Shown one piece after another: positions 15,751 to 23,485 of a DNA stretch of 64,000 nt. The translations under genes and the position numbers were made by a program. Positions within the stretch are counted from its first letter, which is position 1. Every line of letters begins with the position of its first letter. Under the pieces are notes generated by a model, which saw only the letters and a list, made by a program, of their open reading frames with translations, had not been told where the DNA came from and did not search any database. The stretch is from NCBI GenBank assembly GCA_963826165.1, contig CAWGWC010000006.1:62001-126000 (forward strand), read 5' to 3'. The DNA is from JACVRW01 sp963826165. Lineage in GTDB: Bacteria > Actinomycetota > Thermoleophilia > Solirubrobacterales > Thermoleophilaceae.

Positions 15751-18068
15751 TCGCTCACCAGGTCCAGCGCGGCGCCGATGATCGTCTCGGCGTCGATCTC
15801 GTGGTGGCGGTACACGTCCTCCAGGTTGCCCGATTGGCCGAACTGGGTGACGCCGAGCGGCGTGAGCGGGACGTTGTTCACGGCGCCGAGAAACGCCAGG
15901 GCGTGGGGGTCGCCGTCGAGCGCGGTGATCATCGGCGCGGCGCGGTCGGCCGGGAGCAGCTCATCGAGGATCTCCGTTGGGTGGTCGCCCAGGCCGGCGC
16001 GGGCACGGAAGGCGCGAAAGAGCAGGTCGGCGCTCGTCAGGCAGAGCACGTCCACGTCGCCGCCCAGCACGTCGGCCGCCTCGAGCAACTCGGGCATCAG
16101 GGCGCCCATTCCCACCAGGGTGATCCGCGGCACGCCCTCCGCCCGGCGCAGCGGGTAGCCGCCGGCCAGCACGAGATCGCGCTCGACAGTGCCGGCGAGC
16201 GCCTGCTCGACCGGCCGGGTGGAGAGCCGGAAGTAGGCCGACTCCCCACCGGGCTGTCCCAGCCGCGACAGGGCGTGCAGCAAGGTCCATTCGAGATCTT
16301 GGCCGAACGCAGGCTCCCAGAACGTGCAGCCCGGCTGCCCGATCCCGATCGACGGGGTGACGATCGATTGGTGGGCTCCGCCCTCGGGCGCGAGCGTCAC
16401 CCCGGACGGGGTGCCGACCAGGATCGACTGGCCGCCGGCGTAGATCCCGAACGACCACGGCTCCAGGGCGCGGCCGACGAACGGGTCGTAGATCGTGCCG
16501 ATCGGCAGCAGCGGCTGGCCGTAGCGGCTCCAGGTGGCCCCCAGCTCGCCCAGTAGCCCGACCAGGTTGGTCTCGGCGATGCCCAGCTCGATGTGGCGCC
16601 CGGCGGTGGTCTCGTGCCAGTGCACGAGGGTCTGAGGGTCATCGGCGAACCAGTCGCGGCGCTCGCCCACCGACCAGATTCCGGCCTTGTTGATCCAGCC
16701 GCCCAGGTTGGTCGAGCTGGCCACGTCGGGGCTGACCGTCACCACGCGCTCGGCTACCTCGGCCGCCTCGTGCGAGAGATCGACGAAGAAGCGCCCGAAG
16801 GCCTGCTGGGTGGAGACGACGCCACGGTGCGTGCGCCCGAGCGAGGCCGGCACGGTCACCGGCCGGCGCGGCTCGGGCTCGTCACGAGAAAGCGCGATGG
16901 CCGCGGCGTCGCACAGCTCGGCCTCGGGCCCGCCGGCCTCGAAGCCCGCCCACGGCGCCTTCGGATCGGCGCCGAGCTCCTCGGCCAGCTCGGAGTACTG
17001 GTCGTCCGTGAGCAGCGCCGAATGGTTCTCCGGGTGCCCCTCGATCGGCAGCGACCAGCCCTTGATCGTGTAGGCGAACACCACCGTCGGCCGGTCGCCC
17101 ACCACCGAGCGGTAGGCCTCGATCAGCTTGCCCAGGTCGTGGCCGCCGAGATCGCGAAAGCCGGCGCGCAGCTCGTCGTCGTCGAGGTCGGCCACCAGGC
17201 GGGCGAGCTTGCGCCCGCGGCCGGGCAGCCGCTCTCGCAGCTCCCTGGGCTCGGCCCGTAGCAGCCGCTGATACTCCTCGTTGGGCATCTCGTCGATGCG
17301 CCGCCGCAACTCGGCCCCGCCCTCGCGCTCGAAGAGAGCCTCCAGACGGCGTCCGTACTTGACCGTGATCACCTGCCAGCCGGCCGCCTCGAACATCCCC
17401 GCCAGGCGTCCGAACGCGATGTCGGGCACCACCCGGTCGAGCGACTGGCGGTTGAGGTCCACCACCCACAGCACCTCTCCCAGCCGCGCCACCCACGGAT
17501 CGGCGACCGCCTCCCAGACCGCACCCTCGTCCAGCTCCGCATCTCCCAGCAGCGCGATCTGGCGCCCCATCGCCGGCGACTCGAAGCGATGCGCCTCCAG
17601 ATACCGGCGCGCCATCGCGCCCCACACAGGCGCCGTCGCGCCAAGGCCCACCGACCCCGTGGAGTAATCCACCGGATCCGGGTCCTTTGTCCGCGACGGA
17701 TAGCTCTGGAGGCCTCCGAACTCGCGCAGCGACTCGAGGTAGCGCTCATCCAGGCGCCCCAGCAGATAGTTGATCGCGTGCAACGCGGGCGAGGCGTGCG
17801 GCTTGACCGACACCCTGTCCTCGGCTCGCAGCTCCGAGAACCACAGCGCCGTCATCAGCGACACCATCGAGGCCGACGAGGCCTGATGGCCCCCCACCTT
17901 CACCCCCGACCGGTTCTCACGCACCCGGTTCGCGTGGTGCACGATCGCCGTGGCCAGCCACAGCACCCGGCGCTCGATGCCCCTCAGGGCGTCGAGGTCA
18001 GGGCTCGCGAGCTGCGGCGACGGCGACGTCGTGGTCTGTGAACCACTCAAGGCTTGCGATCTTCCCAT
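15747..18068 (-). CDS. Pyruvate dehydrogenase E1-like (AceE/transketolase family)
   Basis: The 773-residue ThDP enzyme resembles homodimeric AceE. The N-terminal half has VGGHQASSASMV, a ThDP motif LLGDAELDEG...VVDLNRQ (GDA in place of GDG) and a KGWSLPIEGHPENH loop. The C-terminal half has RHIELGIAETNLVGLLG and SGVTLAPEGGAHQSIVTPS, close to the AceE substrate-site block. It would decarboxylate a 2-oxoacid, probably pyruvate, but no E2 or E3 gene is adjacent. The start is uncertain: the ATG at 18068 gives a natural Ser/Thr-rich leader but overlaps the upstream NTF2-like gene by 71 nt. A TTG 18 nt later is the alternative. No promoter is visible inside the overlap. Confidence 0.87.
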   Translation of the reverse strand: MGRSQALSGSQTTTSPSPQLASPDLDALRGIERRVLWLATAIVHHANRVRENRSGVKVGGHQASSASMVSLMTALWFSELRAEDRVSVKPHASPALHAINYLLGRLDERYLESLREFGGLQSYPSRTKDPDPVDYSTGSVGLGATAPVWGAMARRYLEAHRFESPAMGRQIALLGDAELDEGAVWEAVADPWVARLGEVLWVVDLNRQSLDRVVPDIAFGRLAGMFEAAGWQVITVKYGRRLEALFEREGGAELRRRIDEMPNEEYQRLLRAEPRELRERLPGRGRKLARLVADLDDDELRAGFRDLGGHDLGKLIEAYRSVVGDRPTVVFAYTIKGWSLPIEGHPENHSALLTDDQYSELAEELGADPKAPWAGFEAGGPEAELCDAAAIALSRDEPEPRRPVTVPASLGRTHRGVVSTQQAFGRFFVDLSHEAAEVAERVVTVSPDVASSTNLGGWINKAGIWSVGERRDWFADDPQTLVHWHETTAGRHIELGIAETNLVGLLGELGATWSRYGQPLLPIGTIYDPFVGRALEPWSFGIYAGGQSILVGTPSGVTLAPEGGAHQSIVTPSIGIGQPGCTFWEPAFGQDLEWTLLHALSRLGQPGGESAYFRLSTRPVEQALAGTVERDLVLAGGYPLRRAEGVPRITLVGMGALMPELLEAADVLGGDVDVLCLTSADLLFRAFRARAGLGDHPTEILDELLPADRAAPMITALDGDPHALAFLGAVNNVPLTPLGVTQFGQSGNLEDVYRHHEIDAETIIGAALDLVSE

Positions 18069-18396
18069 TCCGGATCCTCAGGAGGATCACGAAGGGCATG
18101 CGGCCACTCACTCCGCTCGCTCGCCCGCGCGTGACCCAAGCACCGCTCGCGACCACCCGATCACCGAAGCTGGCGAGCTCTTCGAGCTCGATGCTGCTCG
18201 ACTCCCACACCGAGCGCCACTGCTCGATGTTCTGCCTCACGCCGTCATGGCCGCGATAGGTCGCCTGGTCAGGCCACTCCGGGCCTGCGTACATAGCGGT
18301 GTCCTCGGTGTACAGCTCAACCACGCCCTCGATGTCGCCGGCGTTCCATCGCGCGATCAGCTGCTGGGCGATGGCGGGGTGGTCGTTCTCAGTCAT
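17998..18396 (-). CDS. NTF2-like (SnoaL fold) protein
   Basis: The 132-residue protein has the NTF2 cone-fold pattern: HPAIAQQLIARWNAGDIEGVVELYTED, then YRGHDGVRQNIEQWRSVWESS, and the C-terminal strand FVILLRIRNGKIASLEWFTDHDVAVAA. Families of this kind include ketosteroid-isomerase-like and polyketide-cyclase-like proteins, and no catalytic residues can be assigned. It starts 17 nt after the end of the SRP RNA and shares its last 71 nt with the E1 gene in another frame. Confidence 0.85.
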   Translation of the reverse strand: MTENDHPAIAQQLIARWNAGDIEGVVELYTEDTAMYAGPEWPDQATYRGHDGVRQNIEQWRSVWESSSIELEELASFGDRVVASGAWVTRGRASGVSGRMPFVILLRIRNGKIASLEWFTDHDVAVAAAREP

Positions 18397-18412
18397 GGGC
18401 GTCCGGCGAAGT

Positions 18413-18686
18413 GGACCGTGCACCCTTCCTCGAAATTCGCTCTCGAGCGTGCCCGCCGATCTTCGACTCCGGCCAGGCTGATCCGCGGCGCACGGACGGT
18501 ATCGCTTAAGGCTGCTTCCTCCCGGATCTGACCTGGTTCGCGAGCGTCCGCCGCGCGGGACCCGGCCATCAACGCCTCTGTCCGGCGTACTGACCCCGAA
18601 AGCAGAATCCCTCAGTCGGGAATTCAGCCCCACTAGAGCGGATTGTGGGTGACAGAGCACCGCTACCTCTCCACCTAGCACGGTCC
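18413..18686 (-). ncRNA. ffs: Signal recognition particle RNA, large bacterial type
   Basis: The Ffh-binding core on the minus strand at 18510-18533 reads GGTCAGATCC-GGGA-GGAAGCAGCC, the universal SRP hairpin with a GNRA-type loop. The 5' part (GTGCTAGGTGGAGAGGTAGC, then ATCCGCTCTAG) matches the Alu domain of actinobacterial 'large' SRP RNA. The ends pair perfectly: GGACCGTG (18679-18686) with CACGGTCC (18413-18420). The inner helix near the core pairs GGCCGGG with CCTGGCC. Length is about 274 nt. The RNA is required, with Ffh, for co-translational membrane targeting. It starts 7 nt after a TAGCCT box embedded in the yihY stop. Confidence 0.93.
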
Positions 18687-18693
18687 GCTGCGA

Positions 18694-18699
18694 AGGCTA
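18694..18699 (-). promoter_or_regulatory. -10 box of SRP RNA (TAGCCT), formed by the yihY stop codon
   Basis: The TAG of TAGCCT is the stop codon of the YihY gene. Seven nt separate it from the G that begins the terminal helix of the SRP RNA, exactly the expected start point. Confidence 0.6.
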
Positions 18700-19569
18700 G
18701 CGGCTGAGCGTCTCGGCCAGGGGCACGCCGTCGGACACCTGCTTCTCCCGCTCGATCTCGGCGTTGAGCTCCCCGCCGGCCAGGAGGGCCACGTTGGTCA
18801 GCCACAGCCACCCGATGAGCACGATGGCAGCGGTGAAGGTGCCGAACACGGCGCCAACGTCCCCGATCCTCGAGACGTAGTAGGAGAGCCCGTAGGAGGC
18901 CGCCATCCAGATCAGCACGCCCACCACCGCGCCCGGCGTGAGCCAGCGAAACGAGCGCTGCTTGACGTCCGGGGTCACGTAGTAGACCAGCGCGAAGATG
19001 AGCATCGCCATCAGCACCGCGGCCGGCCAGCGGACGATGCTCCAGATCTTTGCGGCGGTGTCACCGAGGCCGACGAAGCCGAAGAGGTCGTCCGCGAACT
19101 GCCCTCCAACGAAGGTGAGGATGAGCGTGGCCACCACGAGCACGAGTAGGACCGCCGTGGAGGCGATGTCGATCGCCTTGCGCATGAAGAAGCCGCGCCC
19201 GTTCTCTACCTCGAAGACCACGTTGAGGGCCCGCCGCGCGGCCTCGAGCGCTCCCGTTGTGCCGTAAAAGGCCACGACGATGCTGACCACCAGCGCCGTA
19301 GCCGCGGAGCTCTTGTTCTGCAGCGCGGTGCGCAACGAGTCGTCGAGCGGCTGCACCACCGAGGCGGGGGCCACGTCCTCGAGGTAGTTGATGATCGCGT
19401 TGTAGGTCTCGGGGTACTGGCCGATCAGACCGAGCAGCGACAGCCCGAGCAGGGTCGCGGGAAACAGCGACATCAGCTCGTAGTAGGTGAGCGCCGCCGC
19501 GTGATGGGTCATCTGGTCGTTGTAGAACGAGATGGCCGTGCGCTTGATGACGGTGAACGTTCGGGCCAC
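18697..19569 (-). CDS. YihY/BrkB family inner-membrane protein
   Basis: The 290-residue protein has about six hydrophobic spans. Family landmarks are AALTYYELMSLFPATLLGLS, a loop with GTTGALEAARRALNVVFEVE, WPAAVLMAMLIFALVYYVTPD and the last span IVLIGWLWLTNVALLAGGELNAEIER. YihY proteins were once misnamed RNase BN; their role is unknown and transport has been proposed. The GTG at 19569 lies 6 nt after TAGACA, whose TAG is the stop codon of the upstream dehydrogenase. Confidence 0.93.
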   Translation of the reverse strand: MARTFTVIKRTAISFYNDQMTHHAAALTYYELMSLFPATLLGLSLLGLIGQYPETYNAIINYLEDVAPASVVQPLDDSLRTALQNKSSAATALVVSIVVAFYGTTGALEAARRALNVVFEVENGRGFFMRKAIDIASTAVLLVLVVATLILTFVGGQFADDLFGFVGLGDTAAKIWSIVRWPAAVLMAMLIFALVYYVTPDVKQRSFRWLTPGAVVGVLIWMAASYGLSYYVSRIGDVGAVFGTFTAAIVLIGWLWLTNVALLAGGELNAEIEREKQVSDGVPLAETLSR

Positions 19570-19578
19570 GTGCGGTGT

Positions 19579-20331
19579 CTACCGCGCCGTCCAGCCCAAG
19601 TCCATGGGCAGTGCCGCGCCGGTGAAGGCCGCACCGGCCGGTCCGGCCAGGAAGGCGACCGCGGCCGCGACCTCGTCGGGCTCGATCAGGCGCTTGACCG
19701 CGTGCGGCGCGAGGATCACCTCTTCGAGCACGCGGTCCTCCTCCACTCCGGTGGCGCGGGCCTGGTCGGCGAGCTGGTTCTCCACCAGCGGGGTGCGCAC
19801 GAAGCCCGGGCAGACGGCGGTCGCGTTGATGCCCTTGTCGGCCCCCTCGAGGGCCAGCGTCTTGACCAGCCCGAGCACGCCGTGCTTGGCGGAGACGTAC
19901 GCCGCTTTGTGCGGCGATGCGGCGAGGCCGTGGGCCGAGGCCACGACGATGTAGCGGCCCTCGCCGCTGCGGGCGAGCTCCGGCCACGCGTACTTGGCCA
20001 GCAGGAACGGGCTGGTGAGAAGGAGGGCGATCAGCTGGTCCCAGCGCTCCTCGGGAAACTCCTCCACCGGCGCGACGTGCTGGACGCCCGCGTTCGGGAC
20101 GACCAGGTCGAGGCGACCGAACTCCGCTACAGCCGCTTCCACCGCCGCGCGGTTGCCCTCGGGCGTGGTCAGGTCGCAGGTCACCGGGTGACCGGGACCG
20201 TTCTGGTCGGGTTCGAGGTCCGCGGCGACGACGCTGTATCCGTCGTCGTGCAGGCGGGCGGCGATGGCACCGCCGATCCCGCCGGCGGCGCCGGTCACCA
20301 GCGCGCACTTCTGATCGGCCTGCGCAGACAT
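19579..20331 (-). CDS. 3-hydroxybutyrate dehydrogenase (SDR family)
   Basis: This 250-residue short-chain dehydrogenase converts (R)-3-hydroxybutyrate to acetoacetate with NAD+. It has the TGAAGGIG cofactor motif and NAG in VVPNAGVQHVAPVEEFPEERW. The catalytic Ser and YxxxK are in VVASAHGLAASPHKAAYVSAKHG. The long match around VQHVAPVEEFP and LLLTSPFLLAKYAWP is characteristic of BdhA-type enzymes. The ATG at 20331 is preferred over one at 20367 because it lies closest to the fold. It fits PHB or ketone-body use, alongside the beta-oxidation genes 30 kb away. Confidence 0.9.
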   Translation of the reverse strand: MSAQADQKCALVTGAAGGIGGAIAARLHDDGYSVVAADLEPDQNGPGHPVTCDLTTPEGNRAAVEAAVAEFGRLDLVVPNAGVQHVAPVEEFPEERWDQLIALLLTSPFLLAKYAWPELARSGEGRYIVVASAHGLAASPHKAAYVSAKHGVLGLVKTLALEGADKGINATAVCPGFVRTPLVENQLADQARATGVEEDRVLEEVILAPHAVKRLIEPDEVAAAVAFLAGPAGAAFTGAALPMDLGWTAR

Positions 20332-20408
20332 CCCAGGGCGGCGGTACCCGTTTCTGCTCTTTGCCACGCGGCTAGGCTGGCGCGGCCACCCGACGAGAGG
20401 AACGACTG

Positions 20409-20795
20409 ATGGCTCTGCGCATGCCGGTCTCCACCGACGCCGCCCCGGCGGCGATCGGGCCCTACAGCCAGGCGATTCGCACCGGCTCGCTGCTGTTCTG
20501 CTCCGGCCAGATACCGCTCGATCCTTCCACCGGGGAGATCGTCAAGACCGACGTGGAGGGCCAGGCGCAGCGTTGCCTCGAGAACCTCACCGCCGTCTGT
20601 GACGCGGCCGGCGCCTCGCTTCGCCAGGCCGTGCGGCTGACCGTCTACCTCACCGACATGGGCGACTTCGCGCGCGTGAACGAGATCTACGCGCAGTTCT
20701 TCGAGGGTGACGATCCGCCGGCCCGCGTGGCCGTCGGCGTGGCGGCGCTGCCCAAGGGCGCCGACGTGGAGATCGACGCGATCGTCGCTCTGTAG
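20409..20795 (+). CDS. ridA: RidA family enamine/imine deaminase
   Basis: The 128-residue protein carries the RidA/YjgF/UK114 features: AIGPYSQAIRTGSLLFCSGQ near the N-terminus, TVYLTDMGDFARVNEIYAQFF, and the active-site block ARVAVGVAALPKGADVEIDAI with the key Arg and Glu. It hydrolyses reactive 2-aminoacrylate-type intermediates released by PLP enzymes, which suits its position beside kynureninase, a PLP enzyme. GAGAGGAA precedes the ATG. It is convergent with kynU, 7 nt apart. Confidence 0.95.
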   Translation: MALRMPVSTDAAPAAIGPYSQAIRTGSLLFCSGQIPLDPSTGEIVKTDVEGQAQRCLENLTAVCDAAGASLRQAVRLTVYLTDMGDFARVNEIYAQFFEGDDPPARVAVGVAALPKGADVEIDAIVAL

Positions 20796-20802
20796 CGGGC
20801 GC

Positions 20803-22032
20803 TCAGGTCACGCGCCGCGGCGTGCTGTCGATCCCACGGTGGCGCCCGGTCTCGGCCAGCGAGCGCAGCCGGTCGAGCGCGTCGTGCACGTCCACGAAGC
20901 GGGTGTAGAGGGGCGGCAGGCCGAGGCGCAGCGAGTCCGGGCCGCGGTAGTCCGGGATCACCCGCTCGATCTCGATCAGCGCGCGGCACAGCGCCCAGGC
21001 GTCCGGATGGCGCAGGCTCACGTGGGCCCCTCGCCGTTCCGCCGCGCGAGGGCTGCCGAGCTCGAAGCCGAGCGGCGCCAGCCACTCGTCGTGCAACTCG
21101 ACCAAGTGGGCCGTAATCTGTTGCGCCTTGACGGTCAGGCGTTCGATGCCCGCCTCCTCCACCAGCCGGGCTCCCTCCTCGATCGCCATCAGCGCGGGGA
21201 CATTGGGGGTGCCGGCGAGAAAGCCGCCCAGGCCCGGCTGAGGGTCGAACGATCGCTGCATGTCGAACTGCTCGCGCTGGCCGAACCACCCCTGGATCGG
21301 CGTTCGAAGGCCGGCCTGGAGATCCTCGCGCACGTGGAGATAGGCGGGCGCGCCGGGGCCCGCGTTCAGGTATTTGTAGGTGCAGCCCACGGCCAGTCCG
21401 ATGCCCTCCGGCGCGACCACCCCGCCGGAATGACTGAGGTCCCAGATGACCGGCGCGGTCGCGGCCGCCTCGACGGCGAGTGTGTCGGCCAGCGCTCCGG
21501 AGCGGTAGTGCACGTGCGAGAGGCAGACAAGCGCCACCTGCCCGGCCTCCGCGCAGGCTCGCTCCACGTCGGCGGCGAGCGGACCCTCGACCGGGTCGCT
21601 CTCGAGCTGGAGCAGGCTGCGGCCGTGGGCGGCGGCCAGGCCCTCGAGCACGTAGCGGTCGGTGGGGAACTCGTCGCGAGGCACGAGGATCGCCCCCGGG
21701 CGGGTGGCGAGGACGGCCGAGGCCAGCTTGTAGAGGTTGATGGTGGTGGAGTCCGAGACGATCGTCTCGCCCGGCTGCGCGCCGATCGCGGCACGGCCGA
21801 TCAGGTCACCCACCCGGAGCGGGAGGTCGATCCACTCCTCCCAGGCGCCCACCAACTCCGACCCCCACTGCTCGGTCAGGTCGGCCAGCCGCTGCCGGGT
21901 GGCCAGCGGCAGGCGGCCGAGCGAGTTCCCGTCGAGATAGATGGTGTCCGCGTCGCCGAGCACGAAGCGGTCGCGGAAGCCGGCCAGCGGATCCTCCGCG
22001 TCGAGCCGCTCGGCGTGCTCGCGAAGAGTCAT
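20803..22032 (-). CDS. kynU: Kynureninase
   Basis: This 409-residue PLP enzyme cleaves kynurenine to anthranilate and alanine. It shows FVLGDADTIYLDGNSLGRLP at the start, HVHYRSG, WDLSHSGG (the Asp that contacts the PLP ring), and the Schiff-base Lys in GCTYKYLNAGPG. Length and motifs match the family. The ATG overlaps the upstream hydrolase stop (ATGA). Tryptophan dioxygenase is not in the window, so only the lower half of this pathway segment is visible here. Confidence 0.95.
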   Translation of the reverse strand: MTLREHAERLDAEDPLAGFRDRFVLGDADTIYLDGNSLGRLPLATRQRLADLTEQWGSELVGAWEEWIDLPLRVGDLIGRAAIGAQPGETIVSDSTTINLYKLASAVLATRPGAILVPRDEFPTDRYVLEGLAAAHGRSLLQLESDPVEGPLAADVERACAEAGQVALVCLSHVHYRSGALADTLAVEAAATAPVIWDLSHSGGVVAPEGIGLAVGCTYKYLNAGPGAPAYLHVREDLQAGLRTPIQGWFGQREQFDMQRSFDPQPGLGGFLAGTPNVPALMAIEEGARLVEEAGIERLTVKAQQITAHLVELHDEWLAPLGFELGSPRAAERRGAHVSLRHPDAWALCRALIEIERVIPDYRGPDSLRLGLPPLYTRFVDVHDALDRLRSLAETGRHRGIDSTPRRVT

Positions 22033-22793
22033 GTCTGGTCCTCGAGCCACCGGATCACGGAGTCCCAGGCGCCGGACCCGGGGTCGAGGTGCTCCATGTG
22101 TCCCGTTCCCGGCAGGCTCACGAGCTCGCACGGGTCGCCGGCCTCGTGCGCGCGCTCGCGGTACTGGCGAGCGATCTGAATCGGCACGACGTCGTCGGCC
22201 TCGCCGTGAACCAAGAGCTGGGGCACCCCGAGCGGCAGACGCTCGATCGGCGATGCGGCGTCGTAACGCTGGGGCAGCTTGCCCGGCGCGCCGCCCATCA
22301 GCGTGCGGACCACGCCGCGCGACAGGCCCAGCCGGTCCGCCTCGCGCAGATCCACCACCCCGGCCTGGGCCACCGCTCCGGCCAGTCGGATGGCGGGCTC
22401 GGCTCCGGGCGCGTCGGCGGGCAGCCCGCGGCGCGCGGCGGCCCAGAAGGCGAGATGGCCGCCCGCGGAGTGGCCCACGGCGAAGATCCGCGAAGTGTCG
22501 ACCGGCTCGTCGAGCTGCCCGAGCCGGTCGATCCCAGCGGCCACGTCCTCGAACGTGGCCGGCCAGCCACCGCGGCTGCGAAAGCCCAGCCGGCGGTACT
22601 CGAGGTTCCAGACGGCGAAGCCCCGGCCCGTCAGATCCGCTACGAGGTCATCCTCGAGCCGCAGGGTGTAGCGGGCCCGCCAGAAGCCGCCGTGGATCAA
22701 CACGGCTATCGGAAAGGGCGCCTGGGCGTCGGGCAGCGTCAACTCGCCGAACTGGTCCCGCCCCTCGCCGTAGGAGTAGCCCCGCGTCTCGAT
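22029..22793 (-). CDS. Alpha/beta hydrolase, probable kynurenine formamidase, ATC start
   Basis: The protein is about 254 residues if initiated at ATC 22793. HGGFW forms the oxyanion region, GHSAGGH is the nucleophile elbow, and HGEADDVVP and the late His in GTGHMEH complete a Ser-Asp-His triad. The fold and the coupling to kynU indicate N-formylkynurenine hydrolysis. The only RTG/TTG start, TTG 22742, begins just before the first strand and drops YSYGEGRDQFGELTL, which belongs to the family's N-terminal strand. Upstream of it, and after the in-frame TAG at 22805, no ATG/GTG/TTG exists. ATC 22793 lies exactly 6 nt after TAGGCT. Confidence 0.85.
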   Translation of the reverse strand: METRGYSYGEGRDQFGELTLPDAQAPFPIAVLIHGGFWRARYTLRLEDDLVADLTGRGFAVWNLEYRRLGFRSRGGWPATFEDVAAGIDRLGQLDEPVDTSRIFAVGHSAGGHLAFWAAARRGLPADAPGAEPAIRLAGAVAQAGVVDLREADRLGLSRGVVRTLMGGAPGKLPQRYDAASPIERLPLGVPQLLVHGEADDVVPIQIARQYRERAHEAGDPCELVSLPGTGHMEHLDPGSGAWDSVIRWLEDQT

Positions 22794-22799
22794 GACGGC

Positions 22800-22805
22800 A
22801 GCCTA
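22800..22805 (-). promoter_or_regulatory. -10 box before the formamidase-like gene (TAGGCT), formed by a stop codon
   Basis: TAGGCT begins with the TAG stop of the upstream membrane-protein gene and is followed by 6 nt and ATC. The spacing is identical to that before the molybdopterin oxidoreductase. Confidence 0.45.
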
Positions 22806-23423
22806 GGGACGGATGAGCGCGGGTGGCCGTAAGCCGGAGTCCTCGAACAGCGCAGTCAAAAGCGGGTCATAGTCGCCCTCGGCGAGCGCGCCGATCGGGT
22901 CCGGGGTGTACGCGAGCAGCGTGTCGTACGGGAGGTTGAAGGCGGCCCGCATGGCCAGCAACTCTCGGCGCTCGGGTTTGCCGGAGCCGTGGAGAAGGCG
23001 AGCAGCGGCGTTGTATCTGCGGACACGCGCCACCCGCCGCGGAACGGCCCAGAGCAGGAGGATCAGGGTGGGAAGGGCGAAGGTCACGAGCCCGAGCAGC
23101 CTCGCGGTGTCTTCGATGGCCGTCACACCCTCCCGTCCCAGTTGCGCGGTGTTGCCTCCCGTTTCCTCTCCGACCTCGCTGAACGCGTCGTCGAGGTCGC
23201 CGCCGACGATCGGCACGTCGGCCAGGAGCCCACCGGCGTCCTCGAAGCCTCCACGAACGGAGTTGCCGGCGTCCTCGACGCCGCGACCCAGGCTGGCGAT
23301 CTCGTCGAAGGTGTCGTTGACCGTCAGGCCGAGCCAGGCGAAGAAGACCACCAGGATGAGCACGACCAGGTCGCCAAGAATCGCGCGGATGCGGGGGGCG
23401 GGGAGCTGTGGGTAGTAGCGCAC
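22803..23423 (-). CDS. Predicted membrane protein, two spans
   Basis: The 206-residue protein is of no family I recognise. It begins VRYYPQLPAPRIRAILGD, then a hydrophobic span LVVLILVVFFAWLGLTV. A soluble middle of about 80 residues contains repeated acidic Gly segments. A second span (LVTFALPTLILLLWAV) is followed by a C-terminal cytoplasmic tail ending LLTALFEDSGLRPPALIRP. GATACT lies 6 nt before the GTG at 23423, indicating a leaderless start. It precedes the formamidase/kynureninase pair on the same strand. Confidence 0.75.
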   Translation of the reverse strand: MRYYPQLPAPRIRAILGDLVVLILVVFFAWLGLTVNDTFDEIASLGRGVEDAGNSVRGGFEDAGGLLADVPIVGGDLDDAFSEVGEETGGNTAQLGREGVTAIEDTARLLGLVTFALPTLILLLWAVPRRVARVRRYNAAARLLHGSGKPERRELLAMRAAFNLPYDTLLAYTPDPIGALAEGDYDPLLTALFEDSGLRPPALIRP

Positions 23424-23485
23424 GGGCGAAGTATCCGCCACCCCCGGTGGCGAGCCGGGCTGAGCCGTTTGCGCCGATACGGAAC

